Source of the DNA: a virus
DNA: 53,228 nucleotides
Virus record (IMG/VR): IMGVR_UViG_3300048029_000117
Coordinates: 1 to 53,228 of that record
Direction: 5' to 3' (one strand)
Below are positions 1 to 6,913 of this stretch, one piece after another; position 1 is the first letter of the stretch, and each line of letters begins with the position of its first letter. The position numbers and the translations under genes are program-made. Under the pieces are notes generated by a model. It saw only the letters and a list, made by a program, of their open reading frames with translations, was not told the DNA's origin and searched no databases.

Positions 1-1
1 A

Positions 2-436
2 TATAATGATGATGATAGATTTATTAAGTTTAGAAAAGTCGCAGAATGGTTTGAATTAGATAAAACTAAAAATCAAACATGGAAGTTTCATGACCAAAAA
101 CCAAATCAACAGTTAATGTTTCATATCGATAATTTACCAGGTGAACCAAGAAAAGAAAGAATTGAAAGTAAAGAATTTAAATATGCTAGAGACAAAACAA
201 GATTTCTAGTTTTTCTTGAAGATTGGGAACCAGGGCAGATATTTCAATTTGGTAATCATATACATACACAATGGAAAGCAGGAGAAGTTGTCACTTGGGA
301 GTGGTCAACTTTACCACATGCAACATGGAATGGTTCATGGAAAAAAAGACCTGCACTACAAATTACAGGTACTGCAACTGCAAAGACTTGGCAAAAAATA
401 AAAGAAGGAGACAAAAAATGCACCCTGGTTCACTAA
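2..436 (+). CDS. 2OG-Fe(II) oxygenase-like protein, 5' end cut by window
   Basis: The reading frame is open from base 2, so the true start lies left of the window. The visible part shows the signature of the double-stranded beta-helix dioxygenases: a His-x-Asp iron triad start (HID, just after the Met at base 116) and a distal His followed about ten residues later by Arg (PHATWNGSWKKRPALQITG), which would hold iron and 2-oxoglutarate. The substrate cannot be read from the sequence. It is followed directly by a methyltransferase whose start lies inside its 3' end, so the two are probably co-translated. The family call is by motif only. It does not look like the TET/JBP branch. Confidence 0.6.
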   Translation, partial: YNDDDRFIKFRKVAEWFELDKTKNQTWKFHDQKPNQQLMFHIDNLPGEPRKERIESKEFKYARDKTRFLVFLEDWEPGQIFQFGNHIHTQWKAGEVVTWEWSTLPHATWNGSWKKRPALQITGTATAKTWQKIKEGDKKCTLVH

Positions 437-969
437 AAAATATGGAATGGATGGTTGAAAAACTAGCACCATACTTAGAAAAAGAAAATGACATTCTAGA
501 TGTAGGTGGTGGTGGTAAACTAGAAAGAAGTTACAAAGAAATATGGACAAAATATACTAAAGACTATTATGTTGCAGATATAGTAGATGCACCAAGTGTA
601 ACTCATTTTATGGAACACAGATATTACATACCAGCAGAGAGTGAAACATTTGATGTCGTTGTTTCAGGACAATGTTTAGAGCATGTTGCAAATCCATTTA
701 AGATGTTTGATGAAATGTGTCGTGTTTTAAAAACAAATGGCATCATTATTATCATAGTACCAAGTGCAGGACCTAGACACGATGTAAAAGACCATTGGAG
801 ATTTATGGACGATGCATTTGAAGGTATTGTCGAAGATTCTAAATACGAAATAAAAGTTATTGAAGATTATATTGATACTTTTCATTCAGGTGACCAAAGG
901 TCAGGTAAATGGAGAGACCACATATTTGTTGGACAGAAATTAGAAGACTACATAGAAGTGAAAGTATGA
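418..969 (+). CDS. Class I SAM-dependent methyltransferase
   Basis: 183 residues. The start at 418 is chosen because AAGGAG lies 8 bases upstream (405-410) and because the protein then begins just before the fold. Motif I is DVGGGG (residues about 27-32). A later block, SGQCLEHVANPFKMFDEM followed by a run of Ile and a Pro-Ser, is typical of Methyltransf_11/UbiE-like small-molecule methyltransferases. No DNA-methyltransferase catalytic motif (PPY or PCQ) is visible, so a sugar, peptide or small-molecule substrate is more likely than DNA. It overlaps the upstream oxygenase and its stop overlaps the next start (ATGA). Role inferred: modification of a glycan or metabolite together with the glycosyltransferases that follow. 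Confidence 0.75.
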   Translation: MHPGSLKNMEWMVEKLAPYLEKENDILDVGGGGKLERSYKEIWTKYTKDYYVADIVDAPSVTHFMEHRYYIPAESETFDVVVSGQCLEHVANPFKMFDEMCRVLKTNGIIIIIVPSAGPRHDVKDHWRFMDDAFEGIVEDSKYEIKVIEDYIDTFHSGDQRSGKWRDHIFVGQKLEDYIEVKV

Positions 970-1694
970 TAAAAGGTTATATTATAACAATGGTGAACAA
1001 TCACGAATCTACGTTAGCAAGTAGACAGGTAATAGGTTCTATCAAGCAAACAAAGTCTGAAATAGACCCATTAATCTTTCCTGCGACTACACCAGATACT
1101 GTCCAACAAGATTTAAAAAAGATAACGAGTATAGATGCACAGTGGTTAAAATATAGTTATCCACAAGTCGGTGAGAAGTATGACATAGCAACTGGACTAA
1201 GACTTCGTGCATATGAGACTGGTAATATACAAAATAGAATTGCCTGCATGGTATCACATATGAGACTTTGGCAAGAATGTATTGACTTAGGAGATAAGAT
1301 TATTATACTAGAACACGATGCACTTTTTACTCGACAGTTTATTGAAAACGATATTGATAAAAGTCACAAATGGAGAGGTGAAGTTGTTGGTCTAAATGAC
1401 CCTAGGGGCATGACTCGTAAATCACAGGTGTATCACGACTTAGTATCAAAACAACAAGGCGTACAAGACGTGCCTTATGTTGATGAATCAAAAGACTATC
1501 CCCAGGGTCTTGCAGGTAATTCTGCATACATTATGACACCAAAAACTGCAGAACAGTTATTGATTAAAACAAAAGAGATTGGTATGTGGCCAAATGATGC
1601 GATAATGTGCAAACAATTGTTTCCATCTTTACAAGTTGTTTATCCTTATTACACTACCATACAACAAGGACTAAAGAGTACAACAACTCAATGA
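966..1694 (+). CDS. Glycosyltransferase family 25-like protein (copy 1)
   Basis: 242 residues. The start at 966 forms an ATGA overlap with the methyltransferase stop. The protein begins with a hydrophobic strand and a hypervariable loop, followed by the family hallmark of a conserved Ser-His before Leu-Trp (MVSHMRLWQEC) and then a nucleotide-sugar site reading IILEHDALF. In the GT25 lipopolysaccharide galactosyltransferases this site is normally EDDA, so the second acidic residue is His here. It is a diverged paralogue of the next gene, which carries the same EHDA variant. Likely role: transfer of a sugar to a surface glycan or phage component. The acceptor is unknown, and loss of the acidic residue may alter metal use. 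Confidence 0.55.
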   Translation: MIKGYIITMVNNHESTLASRQVIGSIKQTKSEIDPLIFPATTPDTVQQDLKKITSIDAQWLKYSYPQVGEKYDIATGLRLRAYETGNIQNRIACMVSHMRLWQECIDLGDKIIILEHDALFTRQFIENDIDKSHKWRGEVVGLNDPRGMTRKSQVYHDLVSKQQGVQDVPYVDESKDYPQGLAGNSAYIMTPKTAEQLLIKTKEIGMWPNDAIMCKQLFPSLQVVYPYYTTIQQGLKSTTTQ

Positions 1695-2350
1695 AATATA
1701 ATATGAAAGCATTTGTTATCACTATAATGAATCACCAAGGCAGTCTAGAGACTTCTTGGAGATGCATCGAATCTGGTTATAAGTATGACTTAGACATAAA
1801 AAGATTCGAAGCAATCACACCGAGAGACGAACCACTAACGTTTTTAGAACAAGAAGGTATACCAAGAGAAGGTTTTGAAGAACAATACTCTCGTAATTTA
1901 AATTGTATATCTGCATTTTGTTCGCATTACTCTTTGTGGCAGAAGTGTGTAGAGTTAGATGAAGAGATACTTATCTTTGAACACGATGCAGTATTAACTG
2001 CACCTATACCAAACGTACCATATACTTTTATCTGTAGTTTTGGTAAACCTAGTTATGGTAACTTTAATATACCACAAACATTAGGTCTAAATCCGTTAAC
2101 TAGTAAAAGATATTTTCCTGGCGCACATGCATATGGTATCAAACCCGCAGGTGCAAAATTACTGATTGACCAAGCAAAGATAGATGCTGGACCAACTGAC
2201 ACGTTCTTACATCTAGATAGATTTAACTTTCTTCAAGAATACTATCCATGGCCTGCAGAAGCAAGAGATAACTTTACAACTATTCAGAACGTTAATGGTT
2301 GTCTTGCTAAACACAATTACAACGAAAACTACGAAGTGTCCGATGTCTAA
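1691..2350 (+). CDS. Glycosyltransferase family 25-like protein (copy 2)
   Basis: 219 residues, starting at 1691 with an ATGA overlap to copy 1. It shares with copy 1 the N-terminal strand (FVITIMNHQGS), the Ser-His-x-x-Leu-Trp-Gln-Lys-Cys block and the EHDA site (IFEHDAVLT). The C-terminal half (PGAHAYGIKPAGAKLLI) also matches the GT25 layout, where a small-residue loop and helix close the donor site. The two genes look like an old tandem duplication. Its stop overlaps the start region of the GT8-like gene, giving a tightly coupled chain of transferases. Activity is inferred only. Confidence 0.55.
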   Translation: MKYNMKAFVITIMNHQGSLETSWRCIESGYKYDLDIKRFEAITPRDEPLTFLEQEGIPREGFEEQYSRNLNCISAFCSHYSLWQKCVELDEEILIFEHDAVLTAPIPNVPYTFICSFGKPSYGNFNIPQTLGLNPLTSKRYFPGAHAYGIKPAGAKLLIDQAKIDAGPTDTFLHLDRFNFLQEYYPWPAEARDNFTTIQNVNGCLAKHNYNENYEVSDV

Positions 2351-2990
2351 TGTTTTTGTAACAGGGTGTGACCACAATACAGAATGGCAATTACCCTGGT
2401 TTATTAAAAACTTTAAAAAATTTAATACTACAGAATTAGTTATTGCTGACTTTGGCATGATGAATTACCCTGATGGTGATTTTACTTACATCGACATGTC
2501 ACAAAACAAAGCAGAAGGTTGGTTTAAAAAACCTTCTAGTCTTATCAAAGTCGCTGAACTAGGTTATAGCAAAGTTTGTTGGTTAGATACAGACTGTCAA
2601 GTGTTAGAAGATATCTCGGATATATTTAATTATGCTGAATCAGATAAACTTGGTATGATAGAAGACAGACCATGGAGTAAAAGAAGACCAGAAATGGGTG
2701 CATGGTATAATAGTGGTGTTATTTTGATTCAGGGCATACCATTAGTACTTCGAGACTGGGAAAAACAATGTATCGAAAACCCACAACAAGGTGACCAAGA
2801 AGTTTTATATTTAATGATGGAAGGTAATGCAATCAAAAAACTTGGTGCAATTAATCCTTTACCACATGAATACAATACGTTACGCCTAGACTACATAGAT
2901 AACATAGACGTAAAAAACCCAAAAATAATACATCATACAGGAAAGAAAGGAGACGATGTTATCAAGGAGCAAATAAATGCACGAGTATAA
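2343..2990 (+). CDS. GT-A glycosyltransferase, GT8-like
   Basis: 215 residues. The start at 2343 gives a protein beginning with the first strand of a GT-A fold (MSNVFVTGCDHNTEW). The metal and nucleotide-sugar site is the DxD in VCWLDTDCQVL (about residues 80-90). It is followed by WYNSGVILI, the asparagine-serine-glycine strand found in GT8 enzymes, and a late IIHHTG motif close to the end, matching the C-terminal His-x-x-Gly-x-x-Lys of that family. All key residues appear present, so it is probably active. It sits between the GT25-like pair and the thermonuclease-like gene, whose start it overlaps by 14 bases. Confidence 0.7.
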   Translation: MSNVFVTGCDHNTEWQLPWFIKNFKKFNTTELVIADFGMMNYPDGDFTYIDMSQNKAEGWFKKPSSLIKVAELGYSKVCWLDTDCQVLEDISDIFNYAESDKLGMIEDRPWSKRRPEMGAWYNSGVILIQGIPLVLRDWEKQCIENPQQGDQEVLYLMMEGNAIKKLGAINPLPHEYNTLRLDYIDNIDVKNPKIIHHTGKKGDDVIKEQINARV

Positions 2991-3399
2991 AGTAAATGTT
3001 TTAAGAGTCGTTGATGGAGATACTGTTGATGTTGATATAGACTTAGGTTTTTCTACTTGGTTAAAAAAGCAGAGAATAAGACTATATGGTATTGATACAC
3101 CAGAAACCAGAACGAGAGACTTAGACGAAAAGAAGTATGGTAAAATGGCAACTAATTTTTTATCAGATACAATCAAAGATGCAGAAGTTGTCGCATTACG
3201 TACATACAAAGATAAGAAAGGTAAGTATGGTAGAATACTTGGCGAAATCATTTGTGATGGAGTAAATATGAATCAAGTCATGGTTGAAACTCACCTTGCA
3301 GTTGCATATTTTGGCCAATCAAAAGAAGATGTTGCAGAACAACACTTGCAAAACAGAGAACTTATTGACCATAAGACTTTATTCGGATATAATGAATGA
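2977..3399 (+). CDS. Staphylococcal nuclease (thermonuclease)-like protein
   Basis: 140 residues. AAGGAG lies 6 bases upstream of the start. The fold signature is clear: VVDGDTVDVDIDLGF (calcium-binding Asp and first OB strands), RIRLYGIDTPET (catalytic Arg and Asp-Thr-Pro-Glu), and YGRILGEI (second catalytic Arg region). These enzymes cut DNA or RNA with calcium. No signal peptide is seen, so it would act inside the host or be packaged. Length matches a single SNase domain. It could degrade host nucleic acid for nucleotide salvage. Coupled to the next gene by an ATGA overlap. Confidence 0.85.
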   Translation: MHEYKVNVLRVVDGDTVDVDIDLGFSTWLKKQRIRLYGIDTPETRTRDLDEKKYGKMATNFLSDTIKDAEVVALRTYKDKKGKYGRILGEIICDGVNMNQVMVETHLAVAYFGQSKEDVAEQHLQNRELIDHKTLFGYNE

Positions 3400-4028
3400 C
3401 AAAAAGAATTAACATTCTGGGTAATGGCAATCATGCTGGTCTTTTTCAGAGAGGTTCGCCTGGGACTTTACTTATTTGTAACATGCCTCCCATGGAAATA
3501 CCACCAGAAGAAGTATATGCAACATGCATGGTAGATTACAAAATGATGAAAGCACTTCAAGAAGGTAAGTTTGCTCTTGACCAATATGACTGGATTCTTG
3601 GCACTAGACCAAGACATTGGATGGAGATGCAAGGTAGTTTCTATTTAAAGTATTCTCATAAAGTAAGAGGTTTCTATCCACACGTTCCTAAGTATGCTGG
3701 TAATGCCACAAACTTTAACTGTGGACATTTTGCAGTTCATTATGCATGTAATAAAATGAATGCAGATGAAGTTCATATTTATGGGTTTGATTCTATCTTT
3801 GAAATGGACATTACATCTTGGACAGACACAATTCTAGAGTCTGATAGAAGCACAGAAAATACTGTCAGACTCGCCAACAATTGGCGTCCAATATGGACCG
3901 AAATGTTCAAAGAATTTCCAGATACTACTTTCTTCTTGTATCATACTCACAATAATATAAAGATTCCGATACAATCAGATAATGTAGAAATTGTTGTCAC
4001 AACAAGTAAAGAATCAAAGCAAGTTTAA
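3396..4028 (+). CDS. Putative sugar/sialyltransferase-like protein (weak, DUF115/GT42-type pattern)
   Basis: 210 residues, starting in an ATGA overlap with the thermonuclease-like gene. The N terminus (INILGNGNHAGLF) is a Rossmann-type glycine loop. The middle has GHFAVHYACNKMNADEVHIYGFDS, a Gly/Ala helix followed by a strand ending in Gly-Phe-Asp. That order resembles the CMP-sialic-acid transferases and the DUF115 family (glycine loop, then helix, then hG[IF]D). The match is by pattern only and the overall identity is unclear. Context is consistent, since it closes a chain of four other sugar- or methyl-transfer genes. It is the last plus-strand gene before the strand switch. Confidence 0.35.
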   Translation: MTKRINILGNGNHAGLFQRGSPGTLLICNMPPMEIPPEEVYATCMVDYKMMKALQEGKFALDQYDWILGTRPRHWMEMQGSFYLKYSHKVRGFYPHVPKYAGNATNFNCGHFAVHYACNKMNADEVHIYGFDSIFEMDITSWTDTILESDRSTENTVRLANNWRPIWTEMFKEFPDTTFFLYHTHNNIKIPIQSDNVEIVVTTSKESKQV

Positions 4029-4047
4029 TTCTTTCTTGTCCATAGTC

Positions 4048-4215
4048 CTAGTACATCGAAAGATGCATGATAACAAACGGTATAGAAATAGGTGCGGTTA
4101 AGAATGCTACGAATTTACAGACTTCACAGACATGGCACACGGTGTCATTATCTTTTAGGTTTTCAATTTTTTGCACTACAATCTTCGCACCAACTCTTAG
4201 TTGTGCAGTAGTCAT
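4048..4215 (-). CDS. Small Cys-motif, membrane-tail protein (55 aa)
   Basis: 55 residues on the minus strand, filling what would otherwise be a 280-base gap. AGAGGAAA lies about 8 bases upstream of the ATG at 4215, and a perfect T4-type late promoter lies 43 bases upstream (4258-4265). The N-terminal part is charged and contains CHVCEVC (Cys27, Cys30, Cys33), a possible small metal site. The last 20 residues are almost entirely hydrophobic and could insert in a membrane. Function unknown; the late promoter suggests a virion or lysis-phase role. Promoter, ribosome site and a complete frame together make it more likely than the antisense frame that overlaps it. Confidence 0.65.
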   Translation of the reverse strand: MTTAQLRVGAKIVVQKIENLKDNDTVCHVCEVCKFVAFLTAPISIPFVIMHLSMY

Positions 4216-4257
4216 AGTGACTTTCCTCTTATTACTTTACGTTATAAAAAACACGAA

Positions 4258-4265
4258 TATTTATA
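4258..4265 (-). promoter_or_regulatory. T4-type late promoter for the 55-aa gene
   Basis: Minus strand reads TATAAATA, the T4 late-promoter core recognised by the gp55/gp33/gp45 system. Expected transcription start is about 6 bases further on, giving a leader of about 37 bases with a ribosome-binding site. Confidence 0.7.
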
Positions 4266-4308
4266 ATATAAATATCGTTGACATTAGTATATATAAGAAT
4301 CTTATTTT

Positions 4309-5403
4309 CTACCAGATTTTGATTATATCTGACCAATCATTTTTGTTTACCATATCAGATAAGTTTTTGTGTTGAAGTTTAAATGTCTCTTCTATACCAA
4401 CTTTATCAAATAAATCATGAACACTTACCTTCTCGCCATTTGAATCAACTGTGTCCCAAACAATTGGATTTATTACTCCTCTTCTGATTCTATGAGGAGT
4501 GTGATTTCCTTCAGGGTCTGCATCTGTATCAAATACTCTTCTTCCTTTATTTAAAGTACTTAAAGATACTGCGCCGTCACCTTTTCTACTTACTAAACTA
4601 GACTGAATTACTTTTTCAAAGTTTGTTATTCCTTCTGGATTTTCTGGTATATCGCTAGTAATACCTCGATAAGTCATTAAACCTTGCTCTAAAGACCTAT
4701 TCATCGGTCCACGAGGAGTATAAACATCTTGAAGAACAAAGTCAGGTTTACAATAATGTGCAAAGTCTCGTTTAATATCAGATGCTTTATATGTCATACC
4801 TTCTTCGGGTCTATCGTGATTAAGTAATACAACTGCATCAAATTTAATATCTGAAGGAACATTAATACTATAACCACTAAAAACATTTTCGCCAAGAGTA
4901 TATGGTTTTGATGAACTAAGCATTTTTACTTTATATCGTGAGTACAAATAGTGAAATAGACTATCACCAGGAGGCATTGCCACATGTAAATTTAAAGGAC
5001 AATTTAACAGTTTTTGCCAAACAAGACTAAAGTGCTGAACTAAAGTGTGTGTTGGACAGAAACTATCTGTTCTTGTATCTAAAAATGGTATTGTTGTAAA
5101 GTCTCTATCGTATAAATGATTGTGTTTTCTATCATTCCAGTTTGGTATGACTAAGATATTATTTCCACCAATAGTGTTTGCTAAAGATAATAACATGTAA
5201 TGTGGAATTTGACCACCTCTAAACATAACTCTAGCAACTATCTGATTTGGTATAACTTGTGGGTCTAACCAAGATGCATTATGTTTACAGTAATATTCTA
5301 AATGTGTATTTAATATATCTGTTTCAAAACTTATGGCATCTAATGAAAGATATTGGAAACTGAACTCGTCTCCATCAAAGTTATTCATTACCGATATTTT
5401 CAT
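4309..5403 (-). CDS. Late protein of unknown function (364 aa)
   Basis: 364 residues. The start is taken at 5403 because AAAGG precedes it and because the neighbouring gene stops at 5405; an upstream start at 5448 would overlap that gene and has no ribosome site. No family was recognised. The protein is rich in aromatic residues, begins MKISVMNNFDGD and contains a conserved-looking Gly-Asn-Asn turn after a hydrophobic strand, with several His-Asp pairs (YDRDFTTIPFLDTRTDSF). No transmembrane segment or signal is evident. It is the third gene of a minus-strand late unit (42-aa, 87-aa, this one), so a structural or assembly role is possible. Confidence 0.7.
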   Translation of the reverse strand: MKISVMNNFDGDEFSFQYLSLDAISFETDILNTHLEYYCKHNASWLDPQVIPNQIVARVMFRGGQIPHYMLLSLANTIGGNNILVIPNWNDRKHNHLYDRDFTTIPFLDTRTDSFCPTHTLVQHFSLVWQKLLNCPLNLHVAMPPGDSLFHYLYSRYKVKMLSSSKPYTLGENVFSGYSINVPSDIKFDAVVLLNHDRPEEGMTYKASDIKRDFAHYCKPDFVLQDVYTPRGPMNRSLEQGLMTYRGITSDIPENPEGITNFEKVIQSSLVSRKGDGAVSLSTLNKGRRVFDTDADPEGNHTPHRIRRGVINPIVWDTVDSNGEKVSVHDLFDKVGIEETFKLQHKNLSDMVNKNDWSDIIKIW

Positions 5404-5404
5404 A

Positions 5405-5668
5405 TTAACCTTTGTATATTTTTTGAATATGGTCCTCAAATGCCTCAATCTTTTCTAAACGATTTGGCCATTTAATTAATTCTTTTTCAGGGTTTGCTTT
5501 TAAATTATTAAGTAATGGTTGTATTGCACCAAATAGTTTATCAAGTTTTTCTTGAGTTGCTTCTACACTCGATGAGGTTTCAGATACTTTTTTTTCAATC
5601 TCTTGTACTGTATCGAGTTCGTCTTCATCTACTAACGTAAATCCAAAATCAAATATTTCGTCTGCCAT
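5405..5668 (-). CDS. Small acidic coiled-coil late protein (87 aa)
   Basis: 87 residues with AGGT upstream of the ATG at 5668. The N terminus (MADEIFDFGFTLVDEDEL) is strongly acidic and aromatic. Residues about 20-55 are Glu/Lys/Ser-rich with heptad-like spacing, suggesting a coiled coil. Small proteins with this type of beginning occur among structural-region proteins of marine T4-like phages, but no function is known to me. It ends two bases before the start of the 364-residue protein and starts 4 bases after the stop of a 42-residue membrane peptide, so the three form one translation unit. Confidence 0.65.
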   Translation of the reverse strand: MADEIFDFGFTLVDEDELDTVQEIEKKVSETSSSVEATQEKLDKLFGAIQPLLNNLKANPEKELIKWPNRLEKIEAFEDHIQKIYKG

Positions 5669-5672
5669 AATA

Positions 5673-5801
5673 TTACCTTGTCCATTTATTTATATATCGG
5701 ATTATTGTATATACAATCAATCCACCTACCACATAAATTATACCTTCAACCCAACCAGTGTTAGTTAATAGTTGTTCTAATGCACTAAAATCTATGTCCA
5801 T
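5673..5801 (-). CDS. Single-span membrane peptide (42 aa)
   Basis: 42 residues on the minus strand, found by reading the gap. It has a strong ribosome site (AAAGGAGAG) a few bases before the ATG at 5801 and a perfect late promoter just upstream (5823-5830). The first 17 residues are acidic and polar, followed by about 19 hydrophobic residues (WVEGIIYVVGGLIVYTIIR) and a short basic tail, so one transmembrane helix with an outside or periplasmic N terminus is predicted. Size and timing would suit a lysis accessory or a membrane-linked assembly factor. No homologue is claimed. Confidence 0.7.
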   Translation of the reverse strand: MDIDFSALEQLLTNTGWVEGIIYVVGGLIVYTIIRYINKWTR

Positions 5802-5822
5802 GTTTCTCTCCTTTGATGTATC

Positions 5823-5830
5823 TATTTATA
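5823..5830 (-). promoter_or_regulatory. T4-type late promoter for the 42/87/364-aa unit
   Basis: Minus strand reads TATAAATAG. It points left into the 42-aa gene with a short leader carrying AAAGGAGAG. It lies one base from the -35 box of the divergent early promoter at 5832. Confidence 0.75.
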
Positions 5831-5831
5831 C

Positions 5832-5860
5832 TTGACATTATCTGTATGACCATGTATAAT
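5832..5860 (+). promoter_or_regulatory. Sigma70-type early promoter
   Basis: Perfect consensus: TTGACA (5832-5837), 17-base spacer, TATAAT (5855-5860). The expected transcription start (about 5867) is within two bases of the next ATG (5869), so the mRNA would be leaderless or nearly so. Confidence 0.8.
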
Positions 5861-5868
5861 TATGAACA

Positions 5869-6225
5869 ATGACTCAAATATTTAATAGAGGTGGTTCTCT
5901 ACGATACGACATGAAGGGTAAAAAACGTAAGAATCATCTAGCAAATCCAGTCAAAAAACCCACTAGAGTACTCGCAAAACAGAAAGAAGTATCTCCAGAA
6001 GTATTAAAAGAAGTCAAAAGAAAACAAGAAGAACGAGAACTTGCAAAGCAAGATTTCTTTGAAAGACTTAAAAAGTCAGTAGGTAATACTGCTAAACAAG
6101 AAACAAAAGTATATTCTGGTGAGAGAAAACTTATGGGCATCGCAACGATGCATAAGTCTAATGCAGTACCAGTATTCGAAGATGATAAAAAACTTGCAAA
6201 AGATATCGCAAAAATGCGAAGATAA
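5869..6225 (+). CDS. Small basic protein of unknown function (118 aa)
   Basis: 118 residues, very rich in Lys, Arg and Glu, with a long helical stretch in the middle (about residues 45-75) and little hydrophobic core. This could be a nucleic-acid-binding or host-takeover protein, but no family is recognised. The start at 5869 is the first ATG after a perfect sigma70 promoter and has no Shine-Dalgarno sequence; an alternative ATG at 5911 also lacks one. The upstream start is preferred because it is at the predicted mRNA 5' end. First gene of the early block. Confidence 0.6.
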   Translation: MTQIFNRGGSLRYDMKGKKRKNHLANPVKKPTRVLAKQKEVSPEVLKEVKRKQEERELAKQDFFERLKKSVGNTAKQETKVYSGERKLMGIATMHKSNAVPVFEDDKKLAKDIAKMRR

Positions 6226-6228
6226 GGG

Positions 6229-6257
6229 TTGACAAATGTTGTTAGTCTTGTTATAAT
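6229..6257 (+). promoter_or_regulatory. Sigma70-type early promoter, extended -10
   Basis: TTGACA (6229-6234), 17-base spacer, TGTTATAAT with the hexamer at 6252-6257. It drives the 63-aa gene at 6283 and probably the following chain. Confidence 0.85.
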
Positions 6258-6282
6258 AACAACATAAATTAGAGAGGTAAAA

Positions 6283-6474
6283 ATGTCAAATCAATTTAAC
6301 GAAGCAATCAAAGACAACATTGAAATGCAAGTCTTGAGTGCAAATTATACAATCGAAGAATTATTAGATGAACTTCAAATGACTTATCAAGAAGCAATTG
6401 AAGAAGGGTTTGATTACGATAAGTTATTAGATTTATTAATTGAAAAGAGATTCGATGAATCTCCACAACTTTAA
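6283..6474 (+). CDS. Small acidic protein of unknown function (63 aa)
   Basis: 63 residues with AGAGAGGT upstream. Strongly acidic and helical (EELLDELQMTYQEAIEEGF), without cysteines or membrane segments. No function recognised. Small acidic early proteins of phages often bind and redirect host enzymes, but nothing here shows that directly. Driven by the consensus promoter at 6229. Confidence 0.65.
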   Translation: MSNQFNEAIKDNIEMQVLSANYTIEELLDELQMTYQEAIEEGFDYDKLLDLLIEKRFDESPQL

Positions 6475-6493
6475 CAGAGATAGAGAGGTAAAT

Positions 6494-6913
6494 ATGTCAG
6501 TTAGTTATAGAGAAAGAAAGTTATCAAAAGTACTTAATCTTTTGAAAGGCGAAAAAGAGAAAGAATATTTTCTTTCACTTTATAATAGTCTACCAGCAAT
6601 ATCTAAAACATATATGAAAGATGCTTTAGCATTTCAAGTATATGAAAGATTTCAAAACGAAGAACTTGACTCTTTGGGTTATGGTATTCTTAGTGATTTT
6701 TCTCCACAAACAGATATCATTGAATCATTTTATTACGAATGCAGAGATAAAACTGATTTTGTAAAATCATTTCATTCTGCAATCACTAGATTAATTTGGA
6801 GAGAAAGACTTGAGAATCATAAAGCATTTTATCTTTATGATAGTAATTCTCCAATGTTGTTTCAAGAACGACATGGTTTACATGCTAAATCTGTAAAAGA
6901 AGGTGCATCATGA
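6494..6913 (+). CDS. Early protein of unknown function (139 aa)
   Basis: 139 residues. The start at 6494 is chosen because TAGAGAGGT precedes it; the frame extends to 6440 but that start has no ribosome site and would overlap the upstream gene. Predicted mostly helical, with several Tyr and Phe and a basic N terminus (MSVSYRERKLSKVLNLLKG). No known domain. Its stop overlaps the start of the next gene (ATGA). Confidence 0.65.
   Translation: MSVSYRERKLSKVLNLLKGEKEKEYFLSLYNSLPAISKTYMKDALAFQVYERFQNEELDSLGYGILSDFSPQTDIIESFYYECRDKTDFVKSFHSAITRLIWRERLENHKAFYLYDSNSPMLFQERHGLHAKSVKEGAS

Noticed and set aside
2-436. Reading the first oxygenase as the TET partner of the TAGT-like enzyme
   Set aside because: It has a general His-x-Asp...His...Arg pattern but nothing specific to TET/JBP, and lies 9 kb away in another transcription unit.
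4067-4375. Plus-strand open frame of 102 codons after 4028
   Set aside because: It lacks a ribosome site, overlaps the 55-aa minus gene with its own promoter and ribosome site, and runs into the end of the 364-aa gene.
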